Source: Neckera pumila
Taxonomy: Eukaryota > Streptophyta > Bryopsida > Hypnales > Neckeraceae
Direction: 5' to 3'
NCBI GenBank assembly: GCA_963969595.1
Contig: OZ018416.1
Coordinates: 23,080,065-23,144,064, forward strand
DNA length: 64,000 nt
Under the pieces are notes generated by a model that was not told the origin of the DNA, searched no databases, and worked only from the letters and a program-made list of their open reading frames with translations. Positions 35,500 through 48,180 of this stretch are shown here, piece by piece. Within the stretch, counting starts at the first letter, position 1. Each line of letters opens with the position of its first letter. The translations under genes were made by a program, and so were the position numbers.

Positions 35500-37100
35500 C
35501 CTCTTTAAGAAGAAAAATCAAAGAATTGCCCTGCTTCTTGGTTATGTAAGAATAAGCTTACATGTTGCCATATGAAATTGACAATGCTCAGCATCCAGGA
35601 ATATAAGCCATAGAAATTGGCATTTGAGTCTGCTTATATATGCAAAAATGAACTAGAAAGAGACAACATACCTTCACAAATGAAATTCCACACGTTGTCG
35701 GGTTGAGAGGAGCGCGCTTTGGGAATATATAGGGTATTTGGCTGCAACTGGGATAAGTTAGCCAGGGACTTCAAACAACCTTCGTGTCTTCTGATCTTCA
35801 GTCTTCAATCTTTAAACTTCGATCTTCAAACTCCCCCCCCTGGCCTATCATATATTGGCTCTTAACGGGTTAGGGTTCGGTCAGGTAGGTAATAAGAAAT
35901 CACGGGCCTTGGACGGGTAAAACGGGACAGCATAACACGAGATGTCGTCTGGATGATGAGCTCTTAAACTTCAAACCTACGGTGACCAGCAATTGTGCCT
36001 CACCAATGGGAACAACATATAAGATTGACCATGTGGATGATCAATCCCACTTCGTCGCCACAAACACAAAATGGGGCTAGTCTTGGATTTCCACAGAGCC
36101 CGCAACAAGTTAACAATACTGAAAAGAAAAATAACTAGCCTCCAAAACCGGCTGGGAATAACAACTAAACAAATCAGGCCACAAACCACAACACAGAAGG
36201 GTCTTCAAGTCTTCATCTCTTCATTTCTTTTTGTCTTGTATTCTTGAAGTGTTCAAAAATACAACAAGAAAATCAAAAACTAACTCTAAAATACCTCTGA
36301 ACTTTAAACTAATGCTATAGATGCCTCACAACTTCAAATGTTAAGTATCTTGGAAAACTAACAAAATATACTAACACTCCTCCAAAATTCAGCTCATTCT
36401 AAGCTACTGTCCAGACACTATAGACAAAACAAATCTCAGCCTTCATTCTCTAAAGGCAGCAATCCTCTCCACCTTCGAATCTCCATATCTCTTTCAAAAA
36501 TATTTCAATTATGAAGTATAATAAGATTTTGAAAAGCTAGTCACATAATCTTCAACCTCACAAAATCTTATACAAATTCAAACTACTGTCCATTTGTTGT
36601 AGGCCTCAAAAGTCTCAGCTCCTCTTAGTTGGGTAACCGCAAACTTTCTACCTTCAAACTATCACAATTCCCTCAATAATCCTTCAAATCAAGCTTGCAA
36701 ACTCATTTTGAAAAGCTAATTTCACAAGGAACAAACTCACAAATTTTCATTTCAAAAACTTTCATACATATGGAGATATCTCTCCTTGAAATTTGGTTCT
36801 CTCCCCCCAAAAAACTACACACACACACCTTTCCACACACCCTCAACATAGACAAGGAATCTCCTTATCTTTCTTTTTTCCCTTTCTAAGGTGAAAGTAG
36901 AACACATCAGCCTATACTCTTTTTTCTAAAGTCCTTTAAAAAGATAAATATATTCTCTTGCCCTCTTCACACTACCATATATCTACATTCCCTAGCCATT
37001 TTATTTAATCAGAAGGCCAATATTTAAACCATCTCCAATCTGAACCTAATAAAATAAAACTAAGGGATTACTAAAGATCCCTATCAAAGGCCTATATATG
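35500..37100. other. Intergenic, no supported gene
   Basis: AT-rich sequence with a CA microsatellite near 36819-36830 and a C-run near 35833-35840. Nothing else is supported. Confidence 0.45.
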
Positions 37101-37119
37101 CCGTAAAGTTGCATTAAAG

Positions 37120-37390
37120 GTTCTAAAATAAATCGCCAATCGCCAAGTCGTGGACTTGGTTGGTTGGAGAAGCGGTGGTCAAAGGTCACTAGCTGGTCCG
37201 GGCCTGAAATCCATCGATTCGGGTTCAAATCCCAATGGCTTGTTGATTGGCTTGGGCGACCTATGGCTTGACACGCTAGTGAGGTAGGAAAGTTGTACCA
37301 ACCAACCTGCTATCTACTTTCCTGAGTTGTGCATGTAACAAGAACAGTGAGCACCTATAAGGTGCAAATTGCCTTTAATAACTGTGGTTC
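37120..37390 (+). repeat. Candidate tRNA-derived SINE
   Basis: GGGTTCAAATCCC near 37209-37221 is a near-perfect RNA polymerase III B box. TGGTTGGTTGGAGAAGCGGT about 50 bp upstream could be the A box. About 170 bp of unrelated body follows, ending in AT-rich sequence. No tRNA cloverleaf is complete, so it is not called as a tRNA gene. Confidence 0.45.
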
Positions 37391-37547
37391 TGACTACAAT
37401 CAAACCACTTTTATTAAATATTGTATATAGAATTAATAAAGATTAAATCTAATATTTATATGATGGAAGAATTTCCATCAGGACAATATGAACCAAAATT
37501 ATTGATTCATGCTTCAATCTTTAGAAGAAGTAACTAAGTGGCAATGA

Positions 37548-37755
37548 GGGCCATTTCACACTACACCCATCGGTTGAGAGTCCGTCGGTTTCCACCAATC
37601 AGATTTTAGAAATCCCGAAGTTTGGCCTCTCGAGTCTTCACATTACGCGCCACAATCCAAAATCCGTCGCAGAATGTAGGACCCAAACTCTCCTTGAGTT
37701 TGGACTTTCAACCCCACGGCCTCTCGACTTGGATGGCCATAGTGTGAAGAGGCCC
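37548..37755. mobile_element. PIF/Harbinger-like MITE, 208 bp, TGA duplication
   Basis: The left end is GGGCCATTTCACACTACA and the right end, reverse-complemented, is GGGCCTCTTCACACTATG. The inverted similarity continues inward for about 45 bp (CCATC, then GAGAG and CCGT). TGA at 37545-37547 and 37756-37758 is a 3-bp duplication. GG-rich termini with a 3-bp duplication fit a PIF/Harbinger (Tourist-like) MITE. It has no coding capacity. Confidence 0.75.
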
Positions 37756-38659
37756 TGAGCTCCCTCATAGTTAATACCGGATTGCCTATAAAGGTCAAGA
37801 AGGCAAAATTTCTAGTTTTTGGCATTAGTCTAGAGCTGACACAGTTGACAATCTAATCAAAAAAATTAAGTGAGTATAGCTCTCACTCTGAACCAAACAT
37901 TTCACTTCTTCACCATCCTGCAACTAATATCTTCACAATCCTACATTAACATGGAATTCATCCAAAAAATAGAAGTTATAAGTTTAGAGAATAAAGAAGT
38001 GTCATCACGCAACTTGGAGCGTATCTTGGTCCTCACCAAAATTGTGAGCCTATGAACATTAATAGCATTTACAAGAATGATACTTCTTTTGCTTGTAGGA
38101 ATGTATGCAACAAACGTACCTAAACCGATAAAAAATAGCTACATAAAGAGGACATATGAAGCTTTGTTCTGGAATTCAGAAGCTCATCAGAAATGTTCCA
38201 TGTTTCTGCAAAGACTATGGCATTTGAAACAAAGCCACGTAAACTTTTTACAACACAAAGTATGATTCTTCAATAAGTATAAATTAAAGTCTGTGCTTAT
38301 TCTTCAAGCCATTTTCCTATACAAATTTACTCCATTAAGAAGGAACGAAGCGTATCCTCAAACAATACTGCAAATTCTGACAACATGTTACGAAATAAGT
38401 TGGGGAATCTTTATGTATTCCTTAGAGTTTTACAGAACCGTGGAGCTGATTACCATGGGTCTTCATAAAGCTCCATGGAAAATCCTACATGCGCAAGGAC
38501 AAATCAATATTCAAGAGAATTGGATGGAAAGTGGAAAATAGTCTTTTAGGCAAAACACAAGGACAAACTTGAATGAGCAATGCATCACTACCTATCCGCA
38601 ATCTCATGAAAGGCCATTTGCGTGATTGTTCTAATATTATTAGAGCTTGAGGTTCCTAG

Positions 38660-38944
38660 TCAAAAACTCAGAAATTGTCCTGAATTACTATCACCGTCAA
38701 ATTGTCTGATACTGGTAGCAGTTAATTGTTTGTAGAAATTAGGATAAATGCAGTTCTTTTCCAAGTGCCAGTTTGTATTTGCTTCATTAAGCTCAACCTG
38801 ATCATGCCTAAGAAAAAGAGAATGGGATAGGTTGAAGTTATCTTCTTCTGAGGCATAAGAATATTTTGCTTTGTCTTCTTCATCAAAGGGAGAACTTTTT
38901 TCCTCATTTGAAAAGTGTGGAGATCCTTGGGGTCTTTGAAACAT
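38660..38944 (-). pseudogene. Repeated ORF fragment, second copy
   Basis: A 94-codon minus-strand frame (FQRPQGSPHFSNEEKSSPFD near its start) related to 35308-35499. No family is recognised. Element C is inserted about 90 bp beyond it. Confidence 0.4.
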
Positions 38945-39309
38945 ACGGACTTCAAACTCTAATCAAGCATCCTCTTTGAGAAGAAAACATAAAGAATCTT
39001 CCTCTTTGAGATGACTGCCAGCAACAAAAGAATACTGTCGCAACCAGATTTTTTGGTTTTCCTCTGCTTGTCTAAATAATGGAACAGAAACAGGTAATTA
39101 GGATCCGTATCCGGTTAGAGGGGCAGAAGGAAACTAGAGATAGGCAACGCTAATCCAGTAAGGAGAAAATTGTATCTGATCCGGTCAGAATGTTAGTATT
39201 CAGGAGCGGAATCACATCCGGATCTCACCTCAGATCGGATTAGGATTGGACCAATTGATAAAGGACCGGACCGAAAAAGGTCATGATGACCTGCCAGGGG
39301 TTCTGGGAC

Positions 39310-39318
39310 TATATAAAG
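39310..39318 (+). promoter_or_regulatory. TATA box in element C
   Basis: TATATAAAG lies about 280 bp upstream of the element ORF's ATG at 39591 and fits a plant TATA box. Element D has a weaker ATTATACA at 61173-61180 in the same relative position, upstream of its ORF. Confidence 0.55.
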
Positions 39319-39590
39319 GCTGGTCGTCCTCATTTTCACTCCTTTACTTCCCTCGAGCTCTAGAGCTGACCTTGAGCGCTTTTACGCCTCCGTCTGCGCC
39401 AGAGCCGTTGTATGTGTGTGCGCTTCCGGTTGGGCATGTCCGAGAGTGTAGGAAGAGTAAAGAACGTGTGGGTTGCAGGTTTTGTGGTACTTTCCGGTTG
39501 AGATCGGACGAGAGGAAGTGAGGAACGGGACGTGCGGCTAGGAGAGAGTGAGGTAGCGATTGGTAAGGGTCTAGCGGTCATTTAGTGTCC

Positions 39591-41236
39591 ATGCCTCATC
39601 TGCTTAAGACCAGATCGGGCGCGCCCAGTTCCTCCTCTGACGTCAAACTCCGGAAGGTAGTTCTAGTCATTCCTACGGAGGAACCGGCTCGATCCGAGCT
39701 CATGGAGGATCTCAACGCCATGGGGTGCCTCGTCTTGATGGATAAACCCTAGGGTTTTTGGGAAGAGCGGATGGTCAGAGAGATTAGGTGTAAGGCGTCG
39801 AACGAGTTCGACAATACTCTCCGGAGCCGCCCGACCAACTGGGAAGAAGAAAGGTGGAGGGAAGCTTACAACTTCCGGATGGGAGGTTCCGGTATGGCTG
39901 GACGGAAGGACGAGTTCATCCATGACAAGTTTCATGGAGAGCCGAGCAACAAAGACGGGTACGCAGTCGCGGACTGTAAGAGTGACCGGCACCGAAACCT
40001 CTTCCAGTTCCTGGTTCCGATCGTCCACCCGAAGAAGCCGACGAGGGTGACGATGACCATTGGCAATACAATTTTCGATTCCTTGAACGGGGAACGAAAA
40101 GTGAACTGGGCCCGGATCTTTTCCGATCTGGTGTCCCAGCTGGTGACGAGGATCGGAAAGAGTAGGGCCACTCCTTTGAGTCCCTATCTCTTCCACCTCT
40201 ACCAGCGCAACCAACTCCTCACTTATACGGAGGAGAAGACGTGGAGCATTTAGGAGTCTATCCTGAAGTACGGAGAATCGGGTTCGGATGATGAAATGGA
40301 AGAGCAAACCGGGTCCGAACTCGAGACAGAAGAGGAAGAAGAAGAGGAGCCGTCCCGGCCAAAGAAGCGGATGAAGACGACGCCTCCTCGCAAGAGAGGA
40401 ACCCCTCCAATCGTTCGGTCCACACCAGAACAGGGACCGGAGGTGGAGATGCCGGATCTCGAGGACCTGGCCGACCCGTTCAACCAGTTAACGGTAATCC
40501 TGTGTGGGATACAAGCGGACTGGGAGGTTAAGACAAGAGCTCTCACCCGTATCGGAGAGATGGTGGGTGCACCGGCCAATAGCGATTTGCTGGGTAAGGT
40601 GGGCCAATACCTAGCCAATCCGGATGAGAACCGGAGGCAGGAGGCAGAGATCCATCGACTTCAGGAAGAAGTTGACACCCTAAGGGCTGACATGGTAACC
40701 CTCAGGGAAGACAAGGCTGCAGTCCAAGAGATGGCAAAGGCAGCCCGGAAGGTGGCTGAGTCGATGAAGGACACTCTCGGAGAGTCCGGATCCACCGCAG
40801 TCAAGGCGGCATTATTTGACAAAGGGGTGCATGAGGAGAAGAAGGTATCCGGTTCCCGGATAGTTCGGATCGGGTGGAAACGTCCTTAGTGGCAGCGAGA
40901 GAGGCGACCAACCGGATGGATGTCAGCAGTCGAAAGCTAAACGGATCCATGTAATCCCGGGAGATCCACCTCTCCGATATATCGCTACCGGATTTGTTTG
41001 CAGCCGGAGGATCGAATCCAAGGGAGCGCAAGGATCAGACACCCGAGTCAAGGAAGAGTAACCGGAGACCTGGGCCTGGGCAACCGATTCATCTAGATTC
41101 ATCGCCAGGGTCAGATCTTCCGGATCCAGCTGCCGGGGAGCGGAGCCGAAACCTTGCCGACGTCTTCAGCCGACTGCCAGAGGAACCAAGAAGTTCTACG
41201 CTGGGTGGAGGAGTTGGAGAGTGGGTAGGTAGTTAA
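39591..41236 (+). pseudogene. Element C ORF (broken)
   Basis: ATG 39591 opens a frame with TAG at 39750-39752, 40251-40253 and 40887-40889, a frameshift near 40850, and a TAA further on. The remaining pieces align by eye with the A protein: WREAYNFR, NKDGYAVADCKSDRHRNL, TIFDSLNGERKVNW and SPYLFHLY in the N-terminal domain; an acidic TEEEEEEEP linker with KKRMK; then a coiled-coil stretch (EIHRLQEEVDTLRADMVTLR). It is the most decayed copy and non-functional. Confidence 0.65.
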
Positions 41237-42335
41237 AAGTGTATAGTTTTGTAAGATAGTTAGGACCGTATCGGATGTTGATCCAGTTTGGCCGGTTAGG
41301 ATCGGACCCGGATGTCCAGCGCAGATTTTCGGGGGCCTTTTTGCTTTGTAATCAAGTTGTATTTAAGTCAGCCCCTGCTTGGGAGCTGCGAGTCTTTGCA
41401 CCTCATTTTTGTGTACGTCTTCTCTTGGCCTCTTGTTGCATGTCTCTCCCGTGTGTGGCAAGGTTGTGTGGTGAGGAGTTAGGAAGGCGCATGCTTGTGC
41501 GGGTGTGATTTCTCCCTTTGGCGTTCTTGTTTAGATCTTATATGCAGGTGAGCAGGTTGCGAAAGTGTTGGGAGTGGATTCCAGTTCCTCAGCAGCTCTA
41601 AGGTTTAGGATTCCGGGCGAGACAGCCGTTGTTAGGCTAGGCGGATAGGGAGGGATTCCTTAGTCGTGCTAGAACTCCTGGGTGGGAAATCCAGTTGAGT
41701 GTCCGATCTCCTGAGAGATCTCGCTGCCTTAGTAGGCAAACGGAAGGACTTTAGTTGATGTTGGAATGGACAGGTTCACTTGCAGCCGCCTGGCTTCGTA
41801 TAGATGGAATGTGGCGCTAAGGTTGTTGTAGTATGGGAGGATCGTACGGGAGGTCCTTATGTGACCGGTGATCCGGAGAGTTCTCTGGATTGCTGTGAAG
41901 GATCAAACCGGGTCCGGATTAGTGTAGGAAATTGGAGAAGGAAGAAGTGGGTCTTCAGCCACTATAATTCACGGAAGGAGCGGCGGGCCTACCACTCTCA
42001 AAAGCAAGGGGCGAACCCTTTGATGGTGAAACAGAGGTAAAACTAAACCGGATGGTAGTAAGAGCGGATGTGAGTTGATCAGACGGGATCGGAAAGTGGA
42101 CCGGATCGGAAAAGGAGAAGAAGGTCTGATTGTAGTCCTTGGTGTTGTTGTGTTTCTGGTTGCTGTGTTAGAACCGGAAGAGGAAATATAGGTACTGACT
42201 TAGCTTAGAGACCAAATAAGGCTATCTACTTCACAGAATCTCACGGGTTCAATCTTTAGAGTCACTTTGTTATACTTTAAAGTGGTTTTGGGTAGTATAA
42301 CTGGGAAATTGCTTGCCCTGTGCTGTGACAAATAC

Positions 42336-45300
42336 CATCCAAGATCAATATGAATTATTGTTGTTTTGGTAACTCTGAGTCTCACAAGCCATGGCCTTGA
42401 GGATATTCCACCTGATGATTGACTTCAAAGAATGACCCATTCTTCAACCTTGTCGCAATTCTTTGGTACAAATTGTGCTGGCAAAGTTTATAGAAAACAA
42501 AATAAGCCCCATGTTTAAGTACTTTATAAGACCACCTACTTAGGTTATAAGGAAACAAGATTAAGATTAATCAAATTTGATAGGATTAGTGCAGTAGGTC
42601 AATAGTGTACCAATTCAATATATTTTTTGTAGGTCTCTCTTTTCTGTGTTGTTGTCTTTGGGAGTGACTTCACAGAATAGATGCTTCCTGAATGTTGAAT
42701 TTGTGCAAGAGCATCATTCATGTTGGTGACCTCTTGTTTTGTGGAAGGCCACAGAATTGGCTTCATTTTTTGCCTCATGATGGAGATGCTTGTGCCTGTG
42801 GGTGATTCACTAAATTGCAGCTTACAAACTTGGATATACCTGCTTGAGACAACTTAGCCATTCTGAATGTTGCAAGAATTCCAAGAGCCGTTCTATACAA
42901 TCGTTGTTTCCCCTTTTTTATTAATCTTTTCTCTGTGGCAAGTTAGGATGTCAAAGTAGGACTAAACAACTTCTTAGAAATTTTTACTGACATTCATGTG
43001 CCAAAGCAAGAGTAGTTAGCTACTGATGCATGCATCTTGGAGCACTCTAGGTTAGAGCTACAAAAACAAGTAGAAAAAAAACGCACAATACATAATTATG
43101 CATTGACCTTGTCCAGACAACATTCAATTAGGGATTTGATCATAGTTCATAAATGCAATACTCATAGTTCAAGGGTTGTGTAAGTTCATGCTTGGAACCC
43201 TACTTCTTCAAACTCAAGCTCACCAGAAACATTCTTAGTTATTTGATTGTTCTACCATCCTCACTATTCATCTCTCCATGATTCATATGAGTCCACATTA
43301 AGCTTACTCAGTTACTTCCCAAAACTAACGGTCTTTCAATTAAGTAAAGAATGTTCAAGGATTGCTCTGTAGGTTGAAATTAATCAGACATTGCAAAGAT
43401 GGTGGGTGTTGAACAATGGCTTACGTCAAAATAAAAACAAAAAAAGCTTGTTGTTTCAGAAAAGAAAACTGGAATTAGGCGCACCTAACTAAGTTGACGA
43501 TGCGTCTCCATTGAAGAGCCTACTGCTGCTGTACCTTGGAAGACTGGTAATACAAGCTTCCCAGTTTGAGGCACCGTCCAAGCACTCCACGCCCTAGAAG
43601 GTACCAATTTCCTTCTCAATTCAGCTGAAAAGTATCAATTGTTCATATTCTTGGCTAAAAATCCTTGTTTGCAAGCACTTGAATGGTTTAAAAAAGTTAG
43701 GGGAAACAACAATTGTTTTGTATATATGGCTCTTGGAATTCTTGAGAAGGGTGAAGAATGGATCATTGAATGTCGCATTGACACACCTAAAATCAATCAA
43801 CGTACGTACTGACAACTACACTCACAAATATGGAAGCCACAAGCTAAGCCTTGCAACAGAGCTAACTTTTCTCCACAAAAGAGCATGGTGCTACATAAGA
43901 TATTGCATATTTAGAAGTGGAATAATTTGAATGTCCACCGGTGGAATTGACGTCAAGCTTGAGAGCAAAAGCTTCTTTATGATGCAAAATTGTGCAATGC
44001 TAAGGTTGAAATTATTCATAGCTATTGCCGTATAAATTGTTGAACTTACATATATTTCCAAAAATGGGCTCATTGGAAATCAACTAAAACACACGCAGTA
44101 GTACCTACAAGTGGAGAGTTTTGAATCGAAACTCCGTTGAGTCAATCAGTATATCTACTAACAAATTCACTAAATTGAGACAGATATGAGAATCATGCTT
44201 AATGCTCCATTCACGTATTTAACGTACTTATCCGATCTACAACAAATAAACATCCAACGATCTAAAATTAAGTGACACTTAAAATCATGGAAAGTAACTT
44301 ACAATTTCATAAATTCTATGTACAAGTCATGAAAAGTCTTCAAAAATCATGAAAAGTCATGGGCATTAAAAAGCAAAAGGATCTATATCTAGACCTTTAG
44401 AAGACCAAATTTTATAAAAAAAGACCTAGAATTTGAATAAAAAAATTAGTAATCTCACTTATCAATAATTGTTTCTTATATATTTCAATTTGTTTGGAAG
44501 ACAGAAATAATTAAAAATTTTCATATGTGATAAGTTTGTAAAGTTGATGAGGCACAAGAGAATCAACAAAATATTTTTTTTCATGGATGGCAAAGACCCC
44601 TGATTCTAGAAGTAACTGTAACACTATCCCAAGTAATAAGAGAAGTTCAATCATCAAATACTATGCATTCTTTAACCCCTAAAGGACCAAGCAACCCTTT
44701 GCGTCCAGTACAATATGAGGTATTTTTCTTGTATTTGGAGTGCATCCACCCCTTTACTACATTTGGGATCAATAAAGAAGTTAAAATATAGATCAACGTT
44801 GTTCTAGTGAAGTAGTCAAGATCCCAAATTAAAAAAAAATGTTGGTAGCAAATGCCACTTTTACAGCAACGTACATAGTATGTATTATAGTAGCTCGGTC
44901 TTTTAAGGGTTAACTTTTGAAACTAATACAGAACAAAATGATCTCAAATAATTTAATGATTGACATCTATTTGGTCTTAACCACACTTACTAAATGTGAA
45001 TGATATGAAAATTGCACATAGGTGTATAATAAGAACACTACGGTCCCACAAGTTCTAAATGATTGATATTTGTGAGATCTATGATCATAATACGAAACTC
45101 ATTCCATTCTCAAAAGCTCTAACTTCAATTACGTACAAATTTTTTTTTCACCCTTCTCCTTTAATCCCTACAGGACCGAGGCCCTTTTTCTGCCAAAAAA
45201 GACCCCAAAATTGCCATTTCTATAGAAAAAAGAAAAAAATTTGAAAAAATTTGGAAAAAATTTGAAATTTTCACATCTTACACCTAACTATTGATTTTTG

Positions 45301-46534
45301 GAAGAAAAAAAAGTTGTAGATCCATGTGATCATAGGATCTTCTTGTATAGTGACTTGGACAACATCATGTGGAAAAAATTTATGACATCTCCACCATGCG
45401 GATTGAAAAACATCAGTATATGAAATCATAATAATGTTTTCTTATACGGATTTTCACCTACATTTGTTGGCTAGACTAGATAGCCACAATTATTGCCTAA
45501 ATTTTCCTGGGCAAAGTAAGAAAAAAAATAGAACTTTGTTCTGAAGAGTTTCAAATTAAAATTAGGTATTGCTTGAATGCCGATTGCAAACTTGCTATGA
45601 ACAAGAATAGCAACACAAAGACTATCATGATAAAAAGGAATTGATTGTAAGGGATGAAAATGACAACTTCAAAAATGGATGTCGTCCATGTTTTCCATCC
45701 ATATCAGAAGTTCAATTCATTCGTTTAAGATTGCCATCAAAAATTGTTTTGCCTCTCTTGTTTAATGAAGGAGCTTGGATTTGACAAACACCAACTTAGG
45801 GTGCTCATGGCATTTTCTTTTAATTGACTAGACAGCACATGAGTGGGCGCCGTAGTTAATTCTTTGTTTTTTTTCCAAATTCAAGTTTTTCATTATATCA
45901 AATCAAAGCAAACTTCATATTTATGAGTGCTACTTTCACATTTCCACACATAAAGGACCTTGTATAGATTAATATATTGGGTCTGTTCTATAAATTAAAT
46001 TTTTCTCTAATTTATCATATTCAGTACTACCTCGTCACTTTAAAATAATCATATACCTTATTCAGTTCATATTTTTGTGTATAAAAATTTTGGGATTGAG
46101 TACTATAATCTTTATAGGAATTTGTTGTGAATTTCACGTGAAGTGAGAAAATTTCATTTGTAGAATCCATTAAATGAGTTTCAAAATGACAATGTTCAAT
46201 CGAACATCCCTTTTTGGTACCCATATAGAAAGCCTAAACCGTTGCAAAATTGGAAAATGCCAACCCTAATGGTTGTAATGTTGAAGTTAGTACAAAGTCC
46301 AATTTACTCCCATTTTTTCAATTCACGTACAGATTCATCACAAATGCACATAAATTAAATATTTTCATGGATTCTTAATCTTTATGATATTTACAACTTC
46401 TACATTTTTTTCATTAAGCCCTTTATATTCAAAGTCTATGGCTTTTGATATTGGTTGTCATTAAAATATAGGGTCCAATTTTATACTAGGATCCCTTTTG
46501 TAATTGCTGGGGAGGTAAGTAATCTTCTAAAGAA
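42336..46534. other. AT-rich intergenic DNA, no supported gene
   Basis: Only short, unsupported open frames. The stretch 44280-44370 (GTCATGAAAAGTCTTCAAAA and neighbours) is a diverged copy of sequence near 35220-35345. Confidence 0.45.
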
Positions 46535-46616
46535 TCTAGAGTGGATCACTATATGTATATACTATACCCCTCGTTGCATAAGGGTATAGAATATATATAC
46601 AGTGATCCACTCTAGA
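46535..46616. mobile_element. 82 bp perfect-ended hairpin element
   Basis: TCTAGAGTGGATCACT at 46535 is matched by AGTGATCCACTCTAGA ending at 46616. The arms continue (TATGTATATACTATACCC against GGGTATAGAATATATATA) to a loop of about 12 bp. The inward sequence GTGGATCACT...TATACCCC...TTGCA matches the right end of the 1533-3628 element. It is probably a MITE of that family. The TCTAGA flanks are palindromic, so the duplication length (TA up to TCTAGA) is ambiguous. Confidence 0.7.
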
Positions 46617-48180
46617 TGTTGGGCTCCATTTGCATGGTATTTAATAAGCATTCGTGTTGACTGTGTTTTAAAAAAAAAAAAAATGGGTCATGCTCTTCAA
46701 TGCATGGCATTTTAAAAATGGAATGAAAGTGCCCAAAATTTAATGCAGCTGTGATTTTCATGAACATTTTCCATAGAATGACTTCTTTACATGTGTTTCT
46801 TGGTCCACCACTGTTTGTCATTACAATCAATGTCTTTAATGATGCCAGCTTTGTAGCAATCTGGTTTATGAATGCTTTCGTTTCAGCACGTTTAAACCTT
46901 TTTAGGAAACTCAAATTCCCTCCAAAAATTATAATTTGAAGTCCAACCATTTTTAGTACTTAGAAACACTTTTAGGATATTCAATTGTGTCCAAATATTA
47001 TAATGTAAAGTCCAATCTACTAGAAGTTTCTGTCACAGCTTTTTATAAATTATTGAAACACAAATTGGTATATTGTTGGAAGTACACAATAAGCTTCTTC
47101 AGTATGTTACATATTTTTTTTATTTCATTATTTAAAAAACAAATTTACAAACTTTTCTTTTTATATGTTTAATTGTAGATGTGTATAAGTATATTTCTCT
47201 TTGCTTTATAGTCCTAGTCAATGGTCTTCATAATTGCTGACCTTGAACTCAAACATTGTAGAGAGGGCACAAAGTTCCTATTTAACTTACCGTACAATTA
47301 TTGCAGTTGTCTTTTAGTTGCCAGAAAGACCCTAAACCCTAAAACCTTTTTTCCAGTTTCATTTTATACTTTCATTTCTATACACTGACTTTCAAATTTT
47401 AGAAATTGGTATATATATGAAGTGTAAGAAAAGAAACTTTAATACTTCAAGAATGGCACAATTTTTATTTTAGCATATAATTAAATTACATGTTTCTTTG
47501 AAGGGAACTTGGAAGAATTTTTTTTAATAGTACATTAAAATCCCTATATGAACTCTTCAAAATTGTTCCACAAAACGGGATGCTCTATATGGGCTTCCTA
47601 TCATGTAAAAGATTAAATGACTTAACCTTATAAGGATGGGCTAGTCTCCGTGAAAATCATCCAGTGTGCATAAACTACTTAAAGATAATTAAAAGTACTC
47701 GATTGAGGTCAAACTACTGTTCTAGACCTACCTTTTCTACACAAATTTTCAAGAATGAACAATTGCATGAATGTCCCAAAATGCTGTGAAGATTCTTCAT
47801 CTAAATTGGCAAGTTCTAAGCGTCAATTTTGAAGCGTCTTTGGTAAAACAAACCCTAAATCTTCATAACTTTTGACTCATTGATCAAAATGAGATGATTC
47901 AAAGTTTTTAATGTATATATAACTCTAGAAAACCAATTTCAGAGTTTTGTTTCTGTAAAAAGGTATTTTTTTTTAATTTGCCCAATCTGCCCAGTTACGA
48001 AAAAAAATAACATATTAGGCCATAACTTTTGACTCACATTTCCAAATGTCATGAAATAAGTGCATCTAAAAAATAATCCTTGCATGGACCTTTTATTAAA
48101 ATTTTAGCATAAAATATAAATGATCTATAGTCACATGTACGTGCCTAAAATTTCTATAAAACCACAAAATGCACGCCGGT
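46617..48180. other. AT-rich intergenic DNA, no supported gene
   Basis: No ORF, RNA gene or repeat pair could be supported. Confidence 0.45.

Larger units (their letters stand above)
39036..42330 (+). mobile_element. Element C: TGT...ACA element, 3295 bp, AATAC duplication
   Basis: It starts TGTCGCAACCAG and ends TGTGCTGTGACA, with perfect AATAC copies at 39031-39035 and 42331-42335. The ends form a short inverted repeat (TGTCGCAAC against TGTCACAGC). The internal plan equals that of A: a leader with a TATA box, one long ORF (39591-41236, broken), then about 1.1 kb of GC-richer 3' sequence containing a GAACCCTTTGATGGTGAAAC block that corresponds to GGACCCTCTGAAGGTAAAAC in A. It is a diverged member of the family, which shows the family is old and diverse. 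Confidence 0.82.

Noticed and set aside
42190..42290. tRNA-like sequence near the 3' end of element C (GGGTTCAATCT)
   Set aside because: The B-box match is incomplete and no stems or A box with proper spacing were found.
47335..47350. Interstitial telomere repeat (CCCTAAACCCTAAAA)
   Set aside because: Only two units; too short to call beyond chance.
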